From positions 49,818 through 113,817 of the forward strand of contig JAEZHM010000059.1 in the NCBI GenBank assembly GCA_023416585.1: DNA of 64,000 nt, read 5' to 3'. Position numbers and translations under genes: made by a program. The notes beneath the pieces were generated by a model. The model did no database searches and was not told the DNA's origin. It worked only from the letters and a program-made list of their open reading frames with translations. Positions 36,206 through 45,275 of this stretch are shown here, piece after piece (position 1 is the stretch's first letter; each line of letters starts with the position of its first letter). This stretch comes from Bacillota bacterium (GTDB taxonomy: Bacteria; Bacillota; Clostridia; Christensenellales; Aristaeellaceae).

Positions 36206-36276
36206 ACTGGTTGAAGGCCGCAGTTACTGCATGGCAGGCGGAAGGTGCTATATGCCTTTGGAAAGGTGGCTCCTAT

Positions 36277-37446
36277 ATGAGCACGTATTTGCGGATTGAT
36301 ATCAACCTGGTTGCCATGGTTTTGCTGGGTGTGGTCTATTATCTGGCCTATATACGCCTGGACCGTGAGGATGCTTTCAACCGGCTCTTTTTCAAAGGGT
36401 GCCTGCTCATTTTGATCCTAATGGGATTTGAAGCATTCACCTGTATCGTGAATGGAAATCCCTCGCCTCTTTTGCGCTACCTTTCTACCTTTATGCACAT
36501 CTGCCTTTTTACATTCCCTCCATATATGGCCTATTACTGGTACCTTTTATCCAACACCCTTACCACGCACGGTAATGTTCGGGAAATGAAAGCGAATGTC
36601 TATTATCTTATTCCTGTGGCGGCAAATGCTATTTTGGTGCTTCTGTCTTCTGCTTTTCATCTGACCTTTTATATCGACAAAGCCGGTATATACCACCGCG
36701 GCCCGGTTTTCTGGTTCACTTCCGTGATTGCTCTTTTCTATATGATCTGGGGTTTTATACTGCTGATCAAAAGAAGAAAAAATTTACTCCAGCAGGAATT
36801 CCTCTTTCTGTCCTTGTTTTGCCTGCTGCCTGTGCTAGGCGGAATCATTCAGGGTCTCCTTTACGGTTTGCTGCTCATGTGGTCGGGCAGTGCATTGGCG
36901 CTTGTGATCATGTACCTGTACCTTCAGGAGCGAATGATGCAATCAGACAGCCTTACAAGCGCCTGGACCAGGCAATCCTTTGAGTATTACGTATCTCAAA
37001 ACCTGAAAAGCAACAGCCGTCGGCCCTTTGGCATTATATACGCCGATGTGGACAACTTAAAGTCCATCAACGACATGCATGGCCATCTGGAAGGGGATGC
37101 AGCACTTCAAAGCGCGGTCAAAGTGATCAAAAGCGTATTGCGCAAGGGCGATGCCGTAGCACGGATGGGCGGGGATGAATTCATCGTCCAGGTAAGCGTG
37201 ACTACCCGGAAGGAACTCCAGGCGGTCCTTCAAAGGATCGAGGATGCCATCGCGCAGCATAATCTGCAGTCCGGCAAAGCGTATCAGCTGTCTCTTAGTT
37301 TTGGTGCTGACCTGTTTCATGGAGGCCCGGATTGTGATGTGGATTCCGTTATCCGTCAGGTGGACCACCTGATGTATGATAACAAGCGGCGCAAAAAGCG
37401 GCAGGAGGGTACGGAGACAGTCTATCAGGAAAGAGTACAGGGATAG
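36277..37446 (+). CDS. Seven-helix membrane diguanylate cyclase (GGDEF)
   Basis: 389 residues from ATG 36277, with AAAGGTGG upstream; an in-frame TTG at 36202 would overlap the hydrogenase gene. Residues about 5-215 contain seven hydrophobic helices in a 7TM sensor layout. A GGDEF domain covers about 220-375: the IIYADVDNLKSIND metal/substrate region, active site MGGDEF, and an RKGD product-inhibition site exactly five residues before it. Active c-di-GMP synthesis with feedback inhibition is therefore expected. It follows the hydrogenase-like gene in the same direction, probably in one operon. No EAL partner is present. Confidence 0.88.
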   Translation: MSTYLRIDINLVAMVLLGVVYYLAYIRLDREDAFNRLFFKGCLLILILMGFEAFTCIVNGNPSPLLRYLSTFMHICLFTFPPYMAYYWYLLSNTLTTHGNVREMKANVYYLIPVAANAILVLLSSAFHLTFYIDKAGIYHRGPVFWFTSVIALFYMIWGFILLIKRRKNLLQQEFLFLSLFCLLPVLGGIIQGLLYGLLLMWSGSALALVIMYLYLQERMMQSDSLTSAWTRQSFEYYVSQNLKSNSRRPFGIIYADVDNLKSINDMHGHLEGDAALQSAVKVIKSVLRKGDAVARMGGDEFIVQVSVTTRKELQAVLQRIEDAIAQHNLQSGKAYQLSLSFGADLFHGGPDCDVDSVIRQVDHLMYDNKRRKKRQEGTETVYQERVQG

Positions 37447-37474
37447 CGGTCATCAATATATCCATAAGCATTAA

Positions 37475-37498
37475 ATTGCCGGCGGAAGATCATACTAC
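37475..37498 (-). terminator. Hairpin after the diguanylate cyclase and quinone reductase genes
   Basis: AATTGCCGGCG and CGCCGGCAATT form a perfect 11-bp inverted repeat (37474-37484 and 37488-37498 as read approximately, loop of about 13 nt). It lies between convergent genes. The GCCGGCAATTCAG arm is shared with the palindrome cluster at 26674-26700. Confidence 0.55.
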
Positions 37499-37546
37499 GC
37501 CGGCAATTCAGTGAATTATGAATATTAAATTACTGTTCACTGTTCA

Positions 37547-38137
37547 TTACAGCGTCTGTCCCGCCTCATATGCCGTATGCAAATGCCCGTCCCAGTTCGC
37601 ATGTCTTGATTCCATCTCCCTGGACATGCCGCCCAGTATGATCATTTCCTTGATTTTGACCCTGTCGTACATCCTGTCGCCCAGCATCACTTTTTCCATG
37701 CTGTCCTTCAGGCCGGCCTCTTCCAACTCCCCTACCGTATGGCCGGCCACGCAAAGGACCAGCCCCTTATCCAGCTGCTTCATGGTACATTTGTCACCAT
37801 AGGCGAACCCGAATGTCCATACCCTGTCAAACCAGCCAACCAGCTTGGCCGGGGCTTCCGTCCAAAAAACGGGATAGATGAACACAATGGCGTTGCTATG
37901 ATTCACTTTCTCCTGCTCTGATAAGACATCATCAGGCACAGGCTCATTTTCCCTGTAATACGCCTCCCGAAGATATTCCGCTTCGCTCATATCGGTCTCA
38001 AAGCCCATGGCGTACAGGTCGGAAATCACATAGGTATGCCCGGCAGCTTCAAGCCCCTTGATAAAACAGTCCTTCACATGCCTGGTAAAGGAATCGCTGC
38101 TGGGATGGGCGTATACGATCAGCACTCTCATTTTCAT
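37547..38137 (-). CDS. Flavodoxin-fold NAD(P)H quinone reductase
   Basis: 196 residues of the NQO/MdaB/Kef-ancillary family. Key segments: RVLIVYAHPSSDSFT at the N-terminus (FMN/FAD phosphate loop), IVFIYPVFWTEAPAKLVGWF near residue 85-105 (P-V-(F/W)-W motif), and RVWTFGFAYGD. It uses NAD(P)H to reduce quinones or other electrophiles by two electrons. It is transcribed alone and opposite to its neighbours. The start is the ATG at 38137; an alternative two codons later is possible. Confidence 0.88.
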   Translation of the reverse strand: MKMRVLIVYAHPSSDSFTRHVKDCFIKGLEAAGHTYVISDLYAMGFETDMSEAEYLREAYYRENEPVPDDVLSEQEKVNHSNAIVFIYPVFWTEAPAKLVGWFDRVWTFGFAYGDKCTMKQLDKGLVLCVAGHTVGELEEAGLKDSMEKVMLGDRMYDRVKIKEMIILGGMSREMESRHANWDGHLHTAYEAGQTL

Positions 38138-38285
38138 TATCCTATCCTAAAAAATGCTTTCCATATTATATAGGAAAGGCGGCCTGCATACAAGGCTTTC
38201 CTGCGTTTGTGAAAAAGTGCCTGAGGCCGTACAATCCGGCGGCTCCAAGTTTTTCATCTGAATCTTATTGTTTTGTTGCAATCGG

Positions 38286-38314
38286 TTGTGGAAAGCAGCC
38301 GGATAGGGTACAAT
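38286..38314 (+). promoter_or_regulatory. Promoter of the lipoamide dehydrogenase-like gene
   Basis: TTGTGG (38286-38291), 17-bp spacer, TACAAT (38309-38314), giving a leader of about 105 nt before the start at 38427. Confidence 0.55.
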
Positions 38315-38426
38315 GAGGATTGAGTAATACCTTCTTACAATTTCATCCTTTTTAATACGCGGATATGAAGCTGTGTTCTGCCCTGTCAGAACTCAACTCA
38401 AATCCGATCAGCAGGAGGAAACCCTT

Positions 38427-39932
38427 ATGAAAAAGTATGACATGGTTATCGTGGGCAGCGGCAGCGGTCTGATGGTGATGGAGGCGGCGCTGAACGCAGG
38501 CCTTACATGCGCAGTGGTAGAAAAATCAAAGTTTGGCGGCACATGCCTGACCAAAGGCTGCATACCCTCCAAAATGCTGGTATACCCGGCGGATCTATTA
38601 AGGGAGGCAAGCGATGCAAAGCGCATCGGCATTACCTTCCCCACTCCCAGTACCGACTGGAGCCGGGTAGCCTATAGAATGTGGAAGCAGATCAACAATA
38701 GCGAACAGATCAGGGAAAGCCTGTTAAAAACCGAAGGGCTTGGCGTATACCAGGGTACGGCTGCGTTCACCGGCGAGCATACGATGAGAATCACCTATGA
38801 AGACGGAAAGCAGGCCGAGGACTTGGAGGCGGACCGTTTTGTGATTGCGGCCGGAGCGCGCTCCAGCATACCGCCTGTGAAGGGGCTTGAGGATACCGGC
38901 TATATCACTTCAGAAACATTCTTTGGGGAACGCTTTCCCCAAAGGCCCTGGAGCAGCCTGATCATCATTGGCGGCGGGGCCATCGGCGCTGAGTTCGCAC
39001 ACATCTTTTCCTCTTTCGGCACCAAGGTAACGGTAGTGGAGATGAAACCTCATATCATCCCCACCGAAGAGGAGGAGATCAGCCTCTTTGTGGAAAAGCA
39101 GTTCAGAAACAACGGAATCACAGTGCTTTCCAACACAAAGATACTTTCCGCAAGCCGCAGTGGTGCAGAAAAGGCCGTGACCGTGGAGGATATATCCACA
39201 GGAGAAAAGCAGACCCTTGCGGCCGAGGAAATCTTTATAGCTTCCGGGGTACGCTCCAACGGGGACCTGATGCATCTGCAAGAGGCCGGTGTGAATACAG
39301 ACAGCAGGGGCTATATTGAAACCGATGAGTACATGCAAACATCCAAAGAACATATCTATGCCATTGGCGACATCAACGGCAAATTCCAATTCAGGCATAA
39401 AGCCAACTACGAAGCCGGGATATTGATTCACAATCTGTTTGGCCGGGGCGATAAGAAGCAGGCTAATTATGATGCCACTCCCTGGGCCATTTTCACCTGG
39501 CCCCAGGTAGGCCACGTAGGGCTTACGGAACGACAGGCCAAAGAAAAGGGCCTTCGGATTTGGGTAGGCCGTAATTACTACTCCGATGTTGCCGGCGGCA
39601 TCGCCATGGGCTATTCCCGCCACGGCGAGGACAATGGTTTTGTGAAGATCATCGCCGGCGAGGACCAGAAAATTATCGGTGTGCATGTGGTTGGGCCTTA
39701 TGCTGCCATATTGGTGCAGCCCTTTGTGTACCTGATGAATGCCGGTTACCAGTGTGAATGCCAAATAGGCGGCGAGAGCGTCAAGCCAGGCCGCAGCGGC
39801 CTCATCCGTTCGGTCTGCCCGCAGATAGGAACCTTCCTGCCCCTTGAGGATTCGATGGTTATCCATCCTTCCATGAGCGAACTGGCAGCCTGGGCACTGG
39901 AGGACATCGACTGGACCCGCGAAGAGCAATAA
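38427..39932 (+). CDS. Dihydrolipoamide dehydrogenase-like disulfide oxidoreductase
   Basis: 501 residues from ATG 38427 behind AGGAGG. FAD motif MVIVGSGSGLMVMEAALNAG, redox disulfide GGTCLTKGCIPSKM (CxxxxC), second nucleotide motif LIIIGGGAIGAEFAHIFSSF, and IYAIGDINGKF for the second FAD contact. The C-terminal dimer domain has VIHPSMSELAAWAL, matching the HPxxxE catalytic pair. It belongs to the lipoamide dehydrogenase/mercuric reductase/glutathione reductase family. The N-terminal GSGSG replaces the usual GxGxxG plus Ala spacing, and no 2-oxoacid dehydrogenase genes are nearby, so it may reduce another disulfide or metal. A 17-bp terminator hairpin follows. Confidence 0.88.
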   Translation: MKKYDMVIVGSGSGLMVMEAALNAGLTCAVVEKSKFGGTCLTKGCIPSKMLVYPADLLREASDAKRIGITFPTPSTDWSRVAYRMWKQINNSEQIRESLLKTEGLGVYQGTAAFTGEHTMRITYEDGKQAEDLEADRFVIAAGARSSIPPVKGLEDTGYITSETFFGERFPQRPWSSLIIIGGGAIGAEFAHIFSSFGTKVTVVEMKPHIIPTEEEEISLFVEKQFRNNGITVLSNTKILSASRSGAEKAVTVEDISTGEKQTLAAEEIFIASGVRSNGDLMHLQEAGVNTDSRGYIETDEYMQTSKEHIYAIGDINGKFQFRHKANYEAGILIHNLFGRGDKKQANYDATPWAIFTWPQVGHVGLTERQAKEKGLRIWVGRNYYSDVAGGIAMGYSRHGEDNGFVKIIAGEDQKIIGVHVVGPYAAILVQPFVYLMNAGYQCECQIGGESVKPGRSGLIRSVCPQIGTFLPLEDSMVIHPSMSELAAWALEDIDWTREEQ

Positions 39933-39959
39933 CCATATAAAGCATCTGACCTAAAACAG

Positions 39960-40003
39960 ATTCCGGGGGACCCTTCCATTTCAAGAGAAGGGTCCCCCGG
40001 AAT
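39960..40003. terminator. 17-bp perfect hairpin between convergent genes
   Basis: Stem 39960-39976 pairs perfectly with 39987-40003 around a 10-nt loop. It ends the oxidoreductase gene and the convergent AraC-GyrI gene. Confidence 0.75.
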
Positions 40004-40018
40004 ACTTCGTAAATTGAT

Positions 40019-40852
40019 TCATTTCACCGCTATCGGTATCCAGATTTCCACCTTACAGGCATCGTTTTGCTCGTCCCAGAGCACGAATTTTTCAATGGTG
40101 GGCTGACCGGATTTTTTGTATTTGCTCTGTGGCAAAAATTCATTGTTGATACGCTGCCAGGTTTGAAACAGCACCTGGCCGCTGATGGTGCCGGAAGCCT
40201 CAAAAATGAGCCATGTGGCGGGAGTGTATACATAGGTATCAAAGCCCTTCACATCCTCGCCTGCCCATTCCACAGCACACATATAATCATTGCTGCCGTC
40301 CTTTAAAAAGCCAAAGCATAAGCCCAGATCGTAAAAGTGGCCGCTCAGCTCTTTCAAAGTTTCGCCGCTGCCATCGCTTTTGACAATGGCCCATGTTCCG
40401 CCCCCGTAGGGTGTAGTTCGCCGAATGCCTAATACCTTGAAGCCTTCCTTTTCCACAAGTGTGTAATCCATTTTGTCAACCCCCTCCATCGTAAGGGCAA
40501 AGGTCAAATGGCAGTAGAACGAAAGTTTCGCGCCCGGATCCCTGGCCGCGGATGGCGGTACGCCGTGCAGCCTTTTGAAAGCCGCAGAAAAGGCGTCCGG
40601 CGATTCATACCCGTACTTTAGGGCAATATCGATGACCTTCTCCTCGGTGTTTTGAAGATCGTACGCCGCGCAGCTGAGCTTGCGCCGCCTCACATACTCC
40701 GATACGGGTATGCCCGTAATCTGTATGAACGATCGCTGGAATACTGTAAACGGACAGGCCATGATCCTGGCGATCTCCTGTGGATTGATTTCTTCTCCCA
40801 GGCAGCTCTCGATGTAATCCATCGCGCGGTTCATCCGCTCCACAAAGTCCAT
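40019..40852 (-). CDS. AraC-family regulator with GyrI-like effector domain (paralog 1)
   Basis: 277 residues. The N-terminal AraC DNA-binding domain (about 5-105) has both helix-turn-helix units: NPQEIARIMACPFTVFQRSF and VIDIALKYGYESPDAFSAAF. The C-terminal half (about 120-277) is a GyrI-like/SOUL small-molecule domain (VLGIRRTTPYGGGTW, then KVEIWIPIAVK). In this family (Rob, BmrR-like effector domains) the C-terminal domain binds drugs or lipophilic ligands. A paralog lies at 43102-43953 on the other side of the mannosyltransferase gene. It is transcribed divergently from that gene, with about 220 bp between starts. Confidence 0.88.
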   Translation of the reverse strand: MDFVERMNRAMDYIESCLGEEINPQEIARIMACPFTVFQRSFIQITGIPVSEYVRRRKLSCAAYDLQNTEEKVIDIALKYGYESPDAFSAAFKRLHGVPPSAARDPGAKLSFYCHLTFALTMEGVDKMDYTLVEKEGFKVLGIRRTTPYGGGTWAIVKSDGSGETLKELSGHFYDLGLCFGFLKDGSNDYMCAVEWAGEDVKGFDTYVYTPATWLIFEASGTISGQVLFQTWQRINNEFLPQSKYKKSGQPTIEKFVLWDEQNDACKVEIWIPIAVK

Positions 40853-41074
40853 TCCTTCACCTCCCTGATGGAATTATAAAGGAGATTCCCCCACCGCGCC
40901 CGTGAATGGTACAACAGATATTCACGGGTGGTTTGTACACCGTCAATGGATGTATCTTACCATAGTTTCAGGCGGCTGTCATCCGGGCAGGATGCACATC
41001 AGAAGGAAAATATCCAGTTCATGGAGAAGCAGTTAACTGATGGATGGATTATGATAACATCGGACGGAGGCAAT

Positions 41075-42982
41075 ATGCGCAGAAAGCTTTTGCACTTTTC
41101 AGCCGAAGACCGCAAGCCCATGCTGTCAGGGAAAACGCCTGCCATGCGCCTGTGTATGAAAGATTGGGCGGTCATGCTATCGCTTACGCTTATATATGCC
41201 GCCATTGCATTTATAGGCCTTGGTTCTTTCAAGGCGCCCCAGACGGTCTATACCACCACGGGGCAAAGCGAGACAATCATCTTCGATCTTGGGGAAAGCC
41301 GCACCTTTCACATCCTGTACTATGGAGGCATCAACTGGCAGGACCATACCTTTTCCATCTCCCTGTCCGGCGATGGAAAGCAGTGGATACCGGCGCGGGA
41401 TGTACAGCTTTTGACGGGCGACTGCTTCCAGTGGAAGTATGTTTTAGGCATGCAGGTTGACGATAACGGTAACCCCGTGGCGCCATCCAGCGATCCGCTG
41501 GTCATGAAAAGCCGCTATGTGCGCCTTCAGGCAGACGGGCCGTCACTATCCATGATGGAAATGGTATTCCGGGACGCAAGCGGCCAAACGCTGCCCGTTG
41601 CATCGGCTGTGGCAACCGGCGGGGAGGATGGCAGCGCGTATAACCCCCGGCTTTTGAATGATGAATCAGACACCGCTCCCGATGCGCCGGGATACTTTAA
41701 CAGCATGTACTTTGACGAAGTCTATCATGGCCGTACCGGGTATGAGCATTTGCATGGGCTTGGTACATTCGAGTGGACCCATCCGCCACTCGGTAAAGTG
41801 TTTATTATGCTGTCCATCAAGCTCTTTGGCATGACTCCCTTCGGCTGGCGCTTTGCCGGCGCGCTTTACGGGGTGCTGATGGTGCCGGTCATGTATGTAA
41901 TGGGCAAGCTGCTGTTTCAAAAAAAACGTTTCGCTTTCCTTGCAGCATTTGTTATGGCCTTTGACATGATGCATCTTGCGCAGACGCGCATCGCCACCAT
42001 CGACAGCTTTGCCGTGCTGTTCATCATGCTTTCGTACCTTTTCATGTTCAGATACATGCAGATGAGCTTTTTCCGTGATGGCTTCAAAACGCTTTTCCCC
42101 CTGTGGCTTTCTGGTATATTCATGGGGCTTTCCTGCGCCAGCAAATGGATTGGCATGTATGCCGGCTTAGGGCTTATGGTGTTGTTTATTTGGTCCATGG
42201 CTGCACGCTTTCTTGACTACAAGGCGGGGCGCATTCTGGGCGGAGAATATCAAGAGCAGGTGAGTGCTTACTTAAAATATGTCTTGGGAACTTTATCCGC
42301 CTGCGTTGTTTTCTTTATTGTCATTCCTTTTGCCATCTACTATTTCAGCTATATTCCCCAGTTCGCATGGGAAGGCGGGCTGACATTCGAAAGATTCGTT
42401 AAGGCTCAGGAATCAATGTATAGTTACCACGCGACCCTTACCGCCACCCACGACTTCCAATCGCCTTGGTACGAGTGGCCGCTGATGCTGCGGCCCATGT
42501 GGTACTACAAAGGCAACTATGTGCAGCCTGGTATGGTGTCCACTATCATGGGCATGGGCAATCCCTTTGTATGGTGGGCCGGCGCTGCAGCATTTATCTA
42601 TGTGCTTATCCGCTTTATCAAGCCGCATCTTACGGGCGCCAGGATCACCGATCACCGCCCGGCCATGCTGCTGATCGCGGCCGCCGCCCAATACATTCCC
42701 TGGGTGTTCATCACCAGGGCCACCTTCCTCTATCATTACTTTGCGAGCCTTGTGTTTGTCATGCTGTGCATCGTTTATGCTTTGGAACAAATCGCAAATC
42801 ATAATATCAAGGCTGGATCAAGGCTTCAGGCGGTATACATGGTTCTTGTGCTTCTTGCCTTTGTTGGCTTTTATCCCTATGCCACAGGCGTGCCTATGAG
42901 CAAAACTTGGGCTGATGCCATGAACTGGCTCAAAAACCTCTATCTTCCCGGGTGGAAATTCGGGGGCTGGCTCAGGTATTGA
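41075..42982 (+). CDS. PMT-family (dolichyl/polyprenyl-phosphate) mannosyltransferase with discoidin-like insert
   Basis: 635 residues from ATG 41075 (GGAGG just upstream; other in-frame ATGs further up lack one). After a first helix (about 30-48) an extracytoplasmic segment (about 60-185) has GQSETIIFDLGESRTFHILY and KSRYVRLQADG, resembling a discoidin/F5-8-type domain. The catalytic PMT region begins with YFDEVYHGRTGYEHL (conserved Asp-Glu) and EWTHPPLGKVF, followed by about ten helices. PMT enzymes transfer mannose or other sugars from a polyprenyl phosphate to proteins or glycans. The loop insert could recognise acceptors. No glycan operon surrounds it; AraC-GyrI genes flank both sides. 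Confidence 0.87.
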   Translation: MRRKLLHFSAEDRKPMLSGKTPAMRLCMKDWAVMLSLTLIYAAIAFIGLGSFKAPQTVYTTTGQSETIIFDLGESRTFHILYYGGINWQDHTFSISLSGDGKQWIPARDVQLLTGDCFQWKYVLGMQVDDNGNPVAPSSDPLVMKSRYVRLQADGPSLSMMEMVFRDASGQTLPVASAVATGGEDGSAYNPRLLNDESDTAPDAPGYFNSMYFDEVYHGRTGYEHLHGLGTFEWTHPPLGKVFIMLSIKLFGMTPFGWRFAGALYGVLMVPVMYVMGKLLFQKKRFAFLAAFVMAFDMMHLAQTRIATIDSFAVLFIMLSYLFMFRYMQMSFFRDGFKTLFPLWLSGIFMGLSCASKWIGMYAGLGLMVLFIWSMAARFLDYKAGRILGGEYQEQVSAYLKYVLGTLSACVVFFIVIPFAIYYFSYIPQFAWEGGLTFERFVKAQESMYSYHATLTATHDFQSPWYEWPLMLRPMWYYKGNYVQPGMVSTIMGMGNPFVWWAGAAAFIYVLIRFIKPHLTGARITDHRPAMLLIAAAAQYIPWVFITRATFLYHYFASLVFVMLCIVYALEQIANHNIKAGSRLQAVYMVLVLLAFVGFYPYATGVPMSKTWADAMNWLKNLYLPGWKFGGWLRY

Positions 42983-43101
42983 CATGCAATCTTCAAACCA
43001 TTTGTTGCATTGCCTGCGCTAACGTGATATTCTTTGCACTTGAAAAGTCGGACATCCGGCTTAAAAAGCTGTTATCCTCTCCCAAGGAAAGGAGAGTTGG
43101 T

Positions 43102-43953
43102 ATGGATTGGGTCGCGCGCATGAACAATGCCCTGGACTATATCGAAGCGCATCTGGACGGTGAAATGGATTATGACTTAATCGCAAAAGCCGCCTTCTGC
43201 TCGGCGTACCATTTCCCGCGTGTGTTCGTTTCTGTCACGGGCCTTACGCTGTCGGAATATATAAGGCGCCGGAGGCTGACACAAGCCGCCTATGATCTTG
43301 CGAATAAGAAAAACCGTGTCATCGACGTGGCTGTAAAGTATGGCTATGAATCGGCGGATGCCTTTGCCAGGGCTTTTTACCGGCAGCATAAGGTGCATCC
43401 CTCGCATGCGTGCGAAGGCGGTGTGCAGTTCACCTACTATCCCAAAATCTCCTTTCACTTGGATCTTAAAGGAGATGCGCCAATGAATTACCGTATGGAG
43501 GAGCTGGATTCCCTTCGCATCGTCGGCCGCAAATTTGAGGTGGATACAAAGCACGCCTTCGACGTCGTGCCTGGCATCTGGCACAGGGAGATGGAAGGCG
43601 GATGTTTGCCCAAGCTCATCGACATGTCTTGGGAAAAGCCCAAATGCAAACTGGAAAGCCTGCTTGGCGTGATCGGCAGCAAACCCAGAATAAGCGATGA
43701 AACCTTCGACTATTTCATAGGCGTAAGGTATGAGGATGCTGTTCCCGAAGGCATGGAGGAACAGACATTGCCAGCATCAAAGTGGGCCGTCTTCCCGGAT
43801 GTGTTAGATGCCTGGAAACGGATATACACCGAATGGCTTCCCGGTTCCGGGTACGATTTGGCCGATGCGCCCATTGTGGAGTGTCATTACGCACCAGGCC
43901 ATGACCCGGCTTCGGAATTGTGGGTGCCTGTGGTGTCCATCAGCAAGGAGTAA
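43102..43953 (+). CDS. AraC-family regulator with GyrI-like effector domain (paralog 2)
   Basis: 283 residues from ATG 43102 with AAGGAGA upstream. Same layout as the gene at 40019: AraC helices DYDLIAKAAFCSAYHFPRVF and VIDVAVKYGYESADAFARAF (about 20-95), then a GyrI-like domain (SLRIVGRKFEV, near 138; GSGYDLADAPIVECHY near the end). The two regulators share the opening D(F/W)V.RMN.A(M/L)DYIE. They flank the mannosyltransferase, so one may control it. A long imperfect hairpin follows the stop. Confidence 0.88.
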   Translation: MDWVARMNNALDYIEAHLDGEMDYDLIAKAAFCSAYHFPRVFVSVTGLTLSEYIRRRRLTQAAYDLANKKNRVIDVAVKYGYESADAFARAFYRQHKVHPSHACEGGVQFTYYPKISFHLDLKGDAPMNYRMEELDSLRIVGRKFEVDTKHAFDVVPGIWHREMEGGCLPKLIDMSWEKPKCKLESLLGVIGSKPRISDETFDYFIGVRYEDAVPEGMEEQTLPASKWAVFPDVLDAWKRIYTEWLPGSGYDLADAPIVECHYAPGHDPASELWVPVVSISKE

Positions 43954-43980
43954 CAATCTGAAACTGCCAAAAACCGAAAC

Positions 43981-44059
43981 GATGCCGTTACGATGCGCCA
44001 ATCCATATGCGTCACAGCTTATGGTGCAAACGCTTGGATTTCTACACCGTAACGGCATC
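43981..44059. repeat. Inverted repeat after the AraC paralog
   Basis: GATGCCGTTACG (43981-43992) and CGTAACGGCATC (44048-44059) are a perfect 12-bp inverted repeat. Inside, AATCCA and TGGATT can pair as well, giving a long imperfect hairpin. It lies between convergent genes and could be a terminator or a small mobile palindrome. Confidence 0.6.
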
Positions 44060-44125
44060 TTCTATCGTTTCATCATGATCAGAGAGCAGAGGAAAGAATG
44101 CATAACAGTAATAGCCTTTTGCTGT

Positions 44126-45256
44126 TCATTTTTCAGAAACCACCACATGTTGGGCCATCCAGCGCAAAACCATATTCTCAAATGGAAAAACATCGCCATC
44201 GGGAGCGGTCATCTCACCGTAAATCTTAATGTCTTTATTCTTTCCGAATCCTGTGCCTTCACATTTAGCCAGCCATTGCTGAATGTCGTTCATGTGATGC
44301 GTGATCAGCATTTTGCCAAAGGTATCATCTGCACTGTATAATAACTTCATCCATTTCTGAGTATTTTCACTCTCATGGCCATCCACAATGCTGATACTAT
44401 AAACCGCATGCCCACCGGGCTTTAGAACACGATGCGCCTCACGGAATCCATCCATCATCTTTTCCTGCATGCTTTCAAAGCCGGCGTTTGAAAACACCAT
44501 ATCGATGGAATTATCAGGCAGAGGTACATCCGAACAGTCACAGGCCAAGCAGACCATATCGACATAAGGGTTCTTCCACTCCTCGGTGAAAAATACGCGG
44601 TTATATTTCAGAATTCTGTGACTGACATCCGCCAAAATAATGGTCACAGGCCAACGGATTTTTTCGATTACCTGCTTGATTCCACTACCGGTGCCGCACG
44701 CGAAATCCATGATGATGGACGGCCTTATCCTGTCAATTTCCTCCCATATGGCATCCTTATAATAAACCGCGCCTTCCCGGTAGCGAGGCAAGCCCGGATT
44801 CTTTTGTTCTTCCAGGTAGTGGTCGTAGTTCCTCAACCAAAGTGACCAAAGTTCGCCGGGGATTTCTCTGGTGTTGAAAAATACAACACCGTCGATAACA
44901 TCCACACGGTGACCGTTTATGCACTCAAAAAAGGGTTTCCCTAGCTTTTCACTTTGCAGTGTTAGTCTATTCTTGCAGGTGGGGCAGAGCAGCAATCCGT
45001 TCATGTACTCCAATCCCCTATCGTCTCCCGGCCCGGCACCGATAAAGTCGTTCCCATCCAGAATACTGTTCATCGTAGTCTTTGCGAACCACGAGATGTT
45101 CAGCAGCACCTCGATATCAGGCAGTGAAAGGCCGGTTTCCCACTTGGATACAGCCTGAGTGCTGACTCCGAGCATCTCGGAAAACTTCGCCTGCGAGTAC
45201 CCCAAATGATTGCGGATAGCGGCAATTCTATTTCCAACTTCTGCCTTGTTTATCAT
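44126..45256 (-). CDS. XRE helix-turn-helix fused to a zinc-ribbon and SAM methyltransferase
   Basis: 376 residues. Residues 1-65 form an XRE/Cro-type DNA-binding domain (NHLGYSQAKFSEMLGVSTQA, VSKWETGLSLPD). A short zinc-ribbon-like CPTCKNRL...CINGH follows at about 90-116, as seen at the start of RlmA-type methyltransferases. The remainder is a class I SAM methyltransferase: IIMDFACGTGSGIKQVIEK (motif I), DMVFSNAGFESMQ (motif IV region), and HRVLKPGGHAVYSIS. The fusion suggests a regulator whose DNA binding is tied to methyl transfer or SAM binding, or a small-molecule/RNA methyltransferase with an autoregulatory domain. Single minus-strand gene. Target unknown. Confidence 0.85.
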   Translation of the reverse strand: MINKAEVGNRIAAIRNHLGYSQAKFSEMLGVSTQAVSKWETGLSLPDIEVLLNISWFAKTTMNSILDGNDFIGAGPGDDRGLEYMNGLLLCPTCKNRLTLQSEKLGKPFFECINGHRVDVIDGVVFFNTREIPGELWSLWLRNYDHYLEEQKNPGLPRYREGAVYYKDAIWEEIDRIRPSIIMDFACGTGSGIKQVIEKIRWPVTIILADVSHRILKYNRVFFTEEWKNPYVDMVCLACDCSDVPLPDNSIDMVFSNAGFESMQEKMMDGFREAHRVLKPGGHAVYSISIVDGHESENTQKWMKLLYSADDTFGKMLITHHMNDIQQWLAKCEGTGFGKNKDIKIYGEMTAPDGDVFPFENMVLRWMAQHVVVSEK

Positions 45257-45275
45257 CGGATAAGCCTGCCTTTCA

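Noticed and set aside
38910..39929. 339-residue minus-strand frame opposite the lipoamide dehydrogenase-like gene
   Set aside because: Antisense shadow; the plus strand holds a complete, motif-rich flavoprotein.
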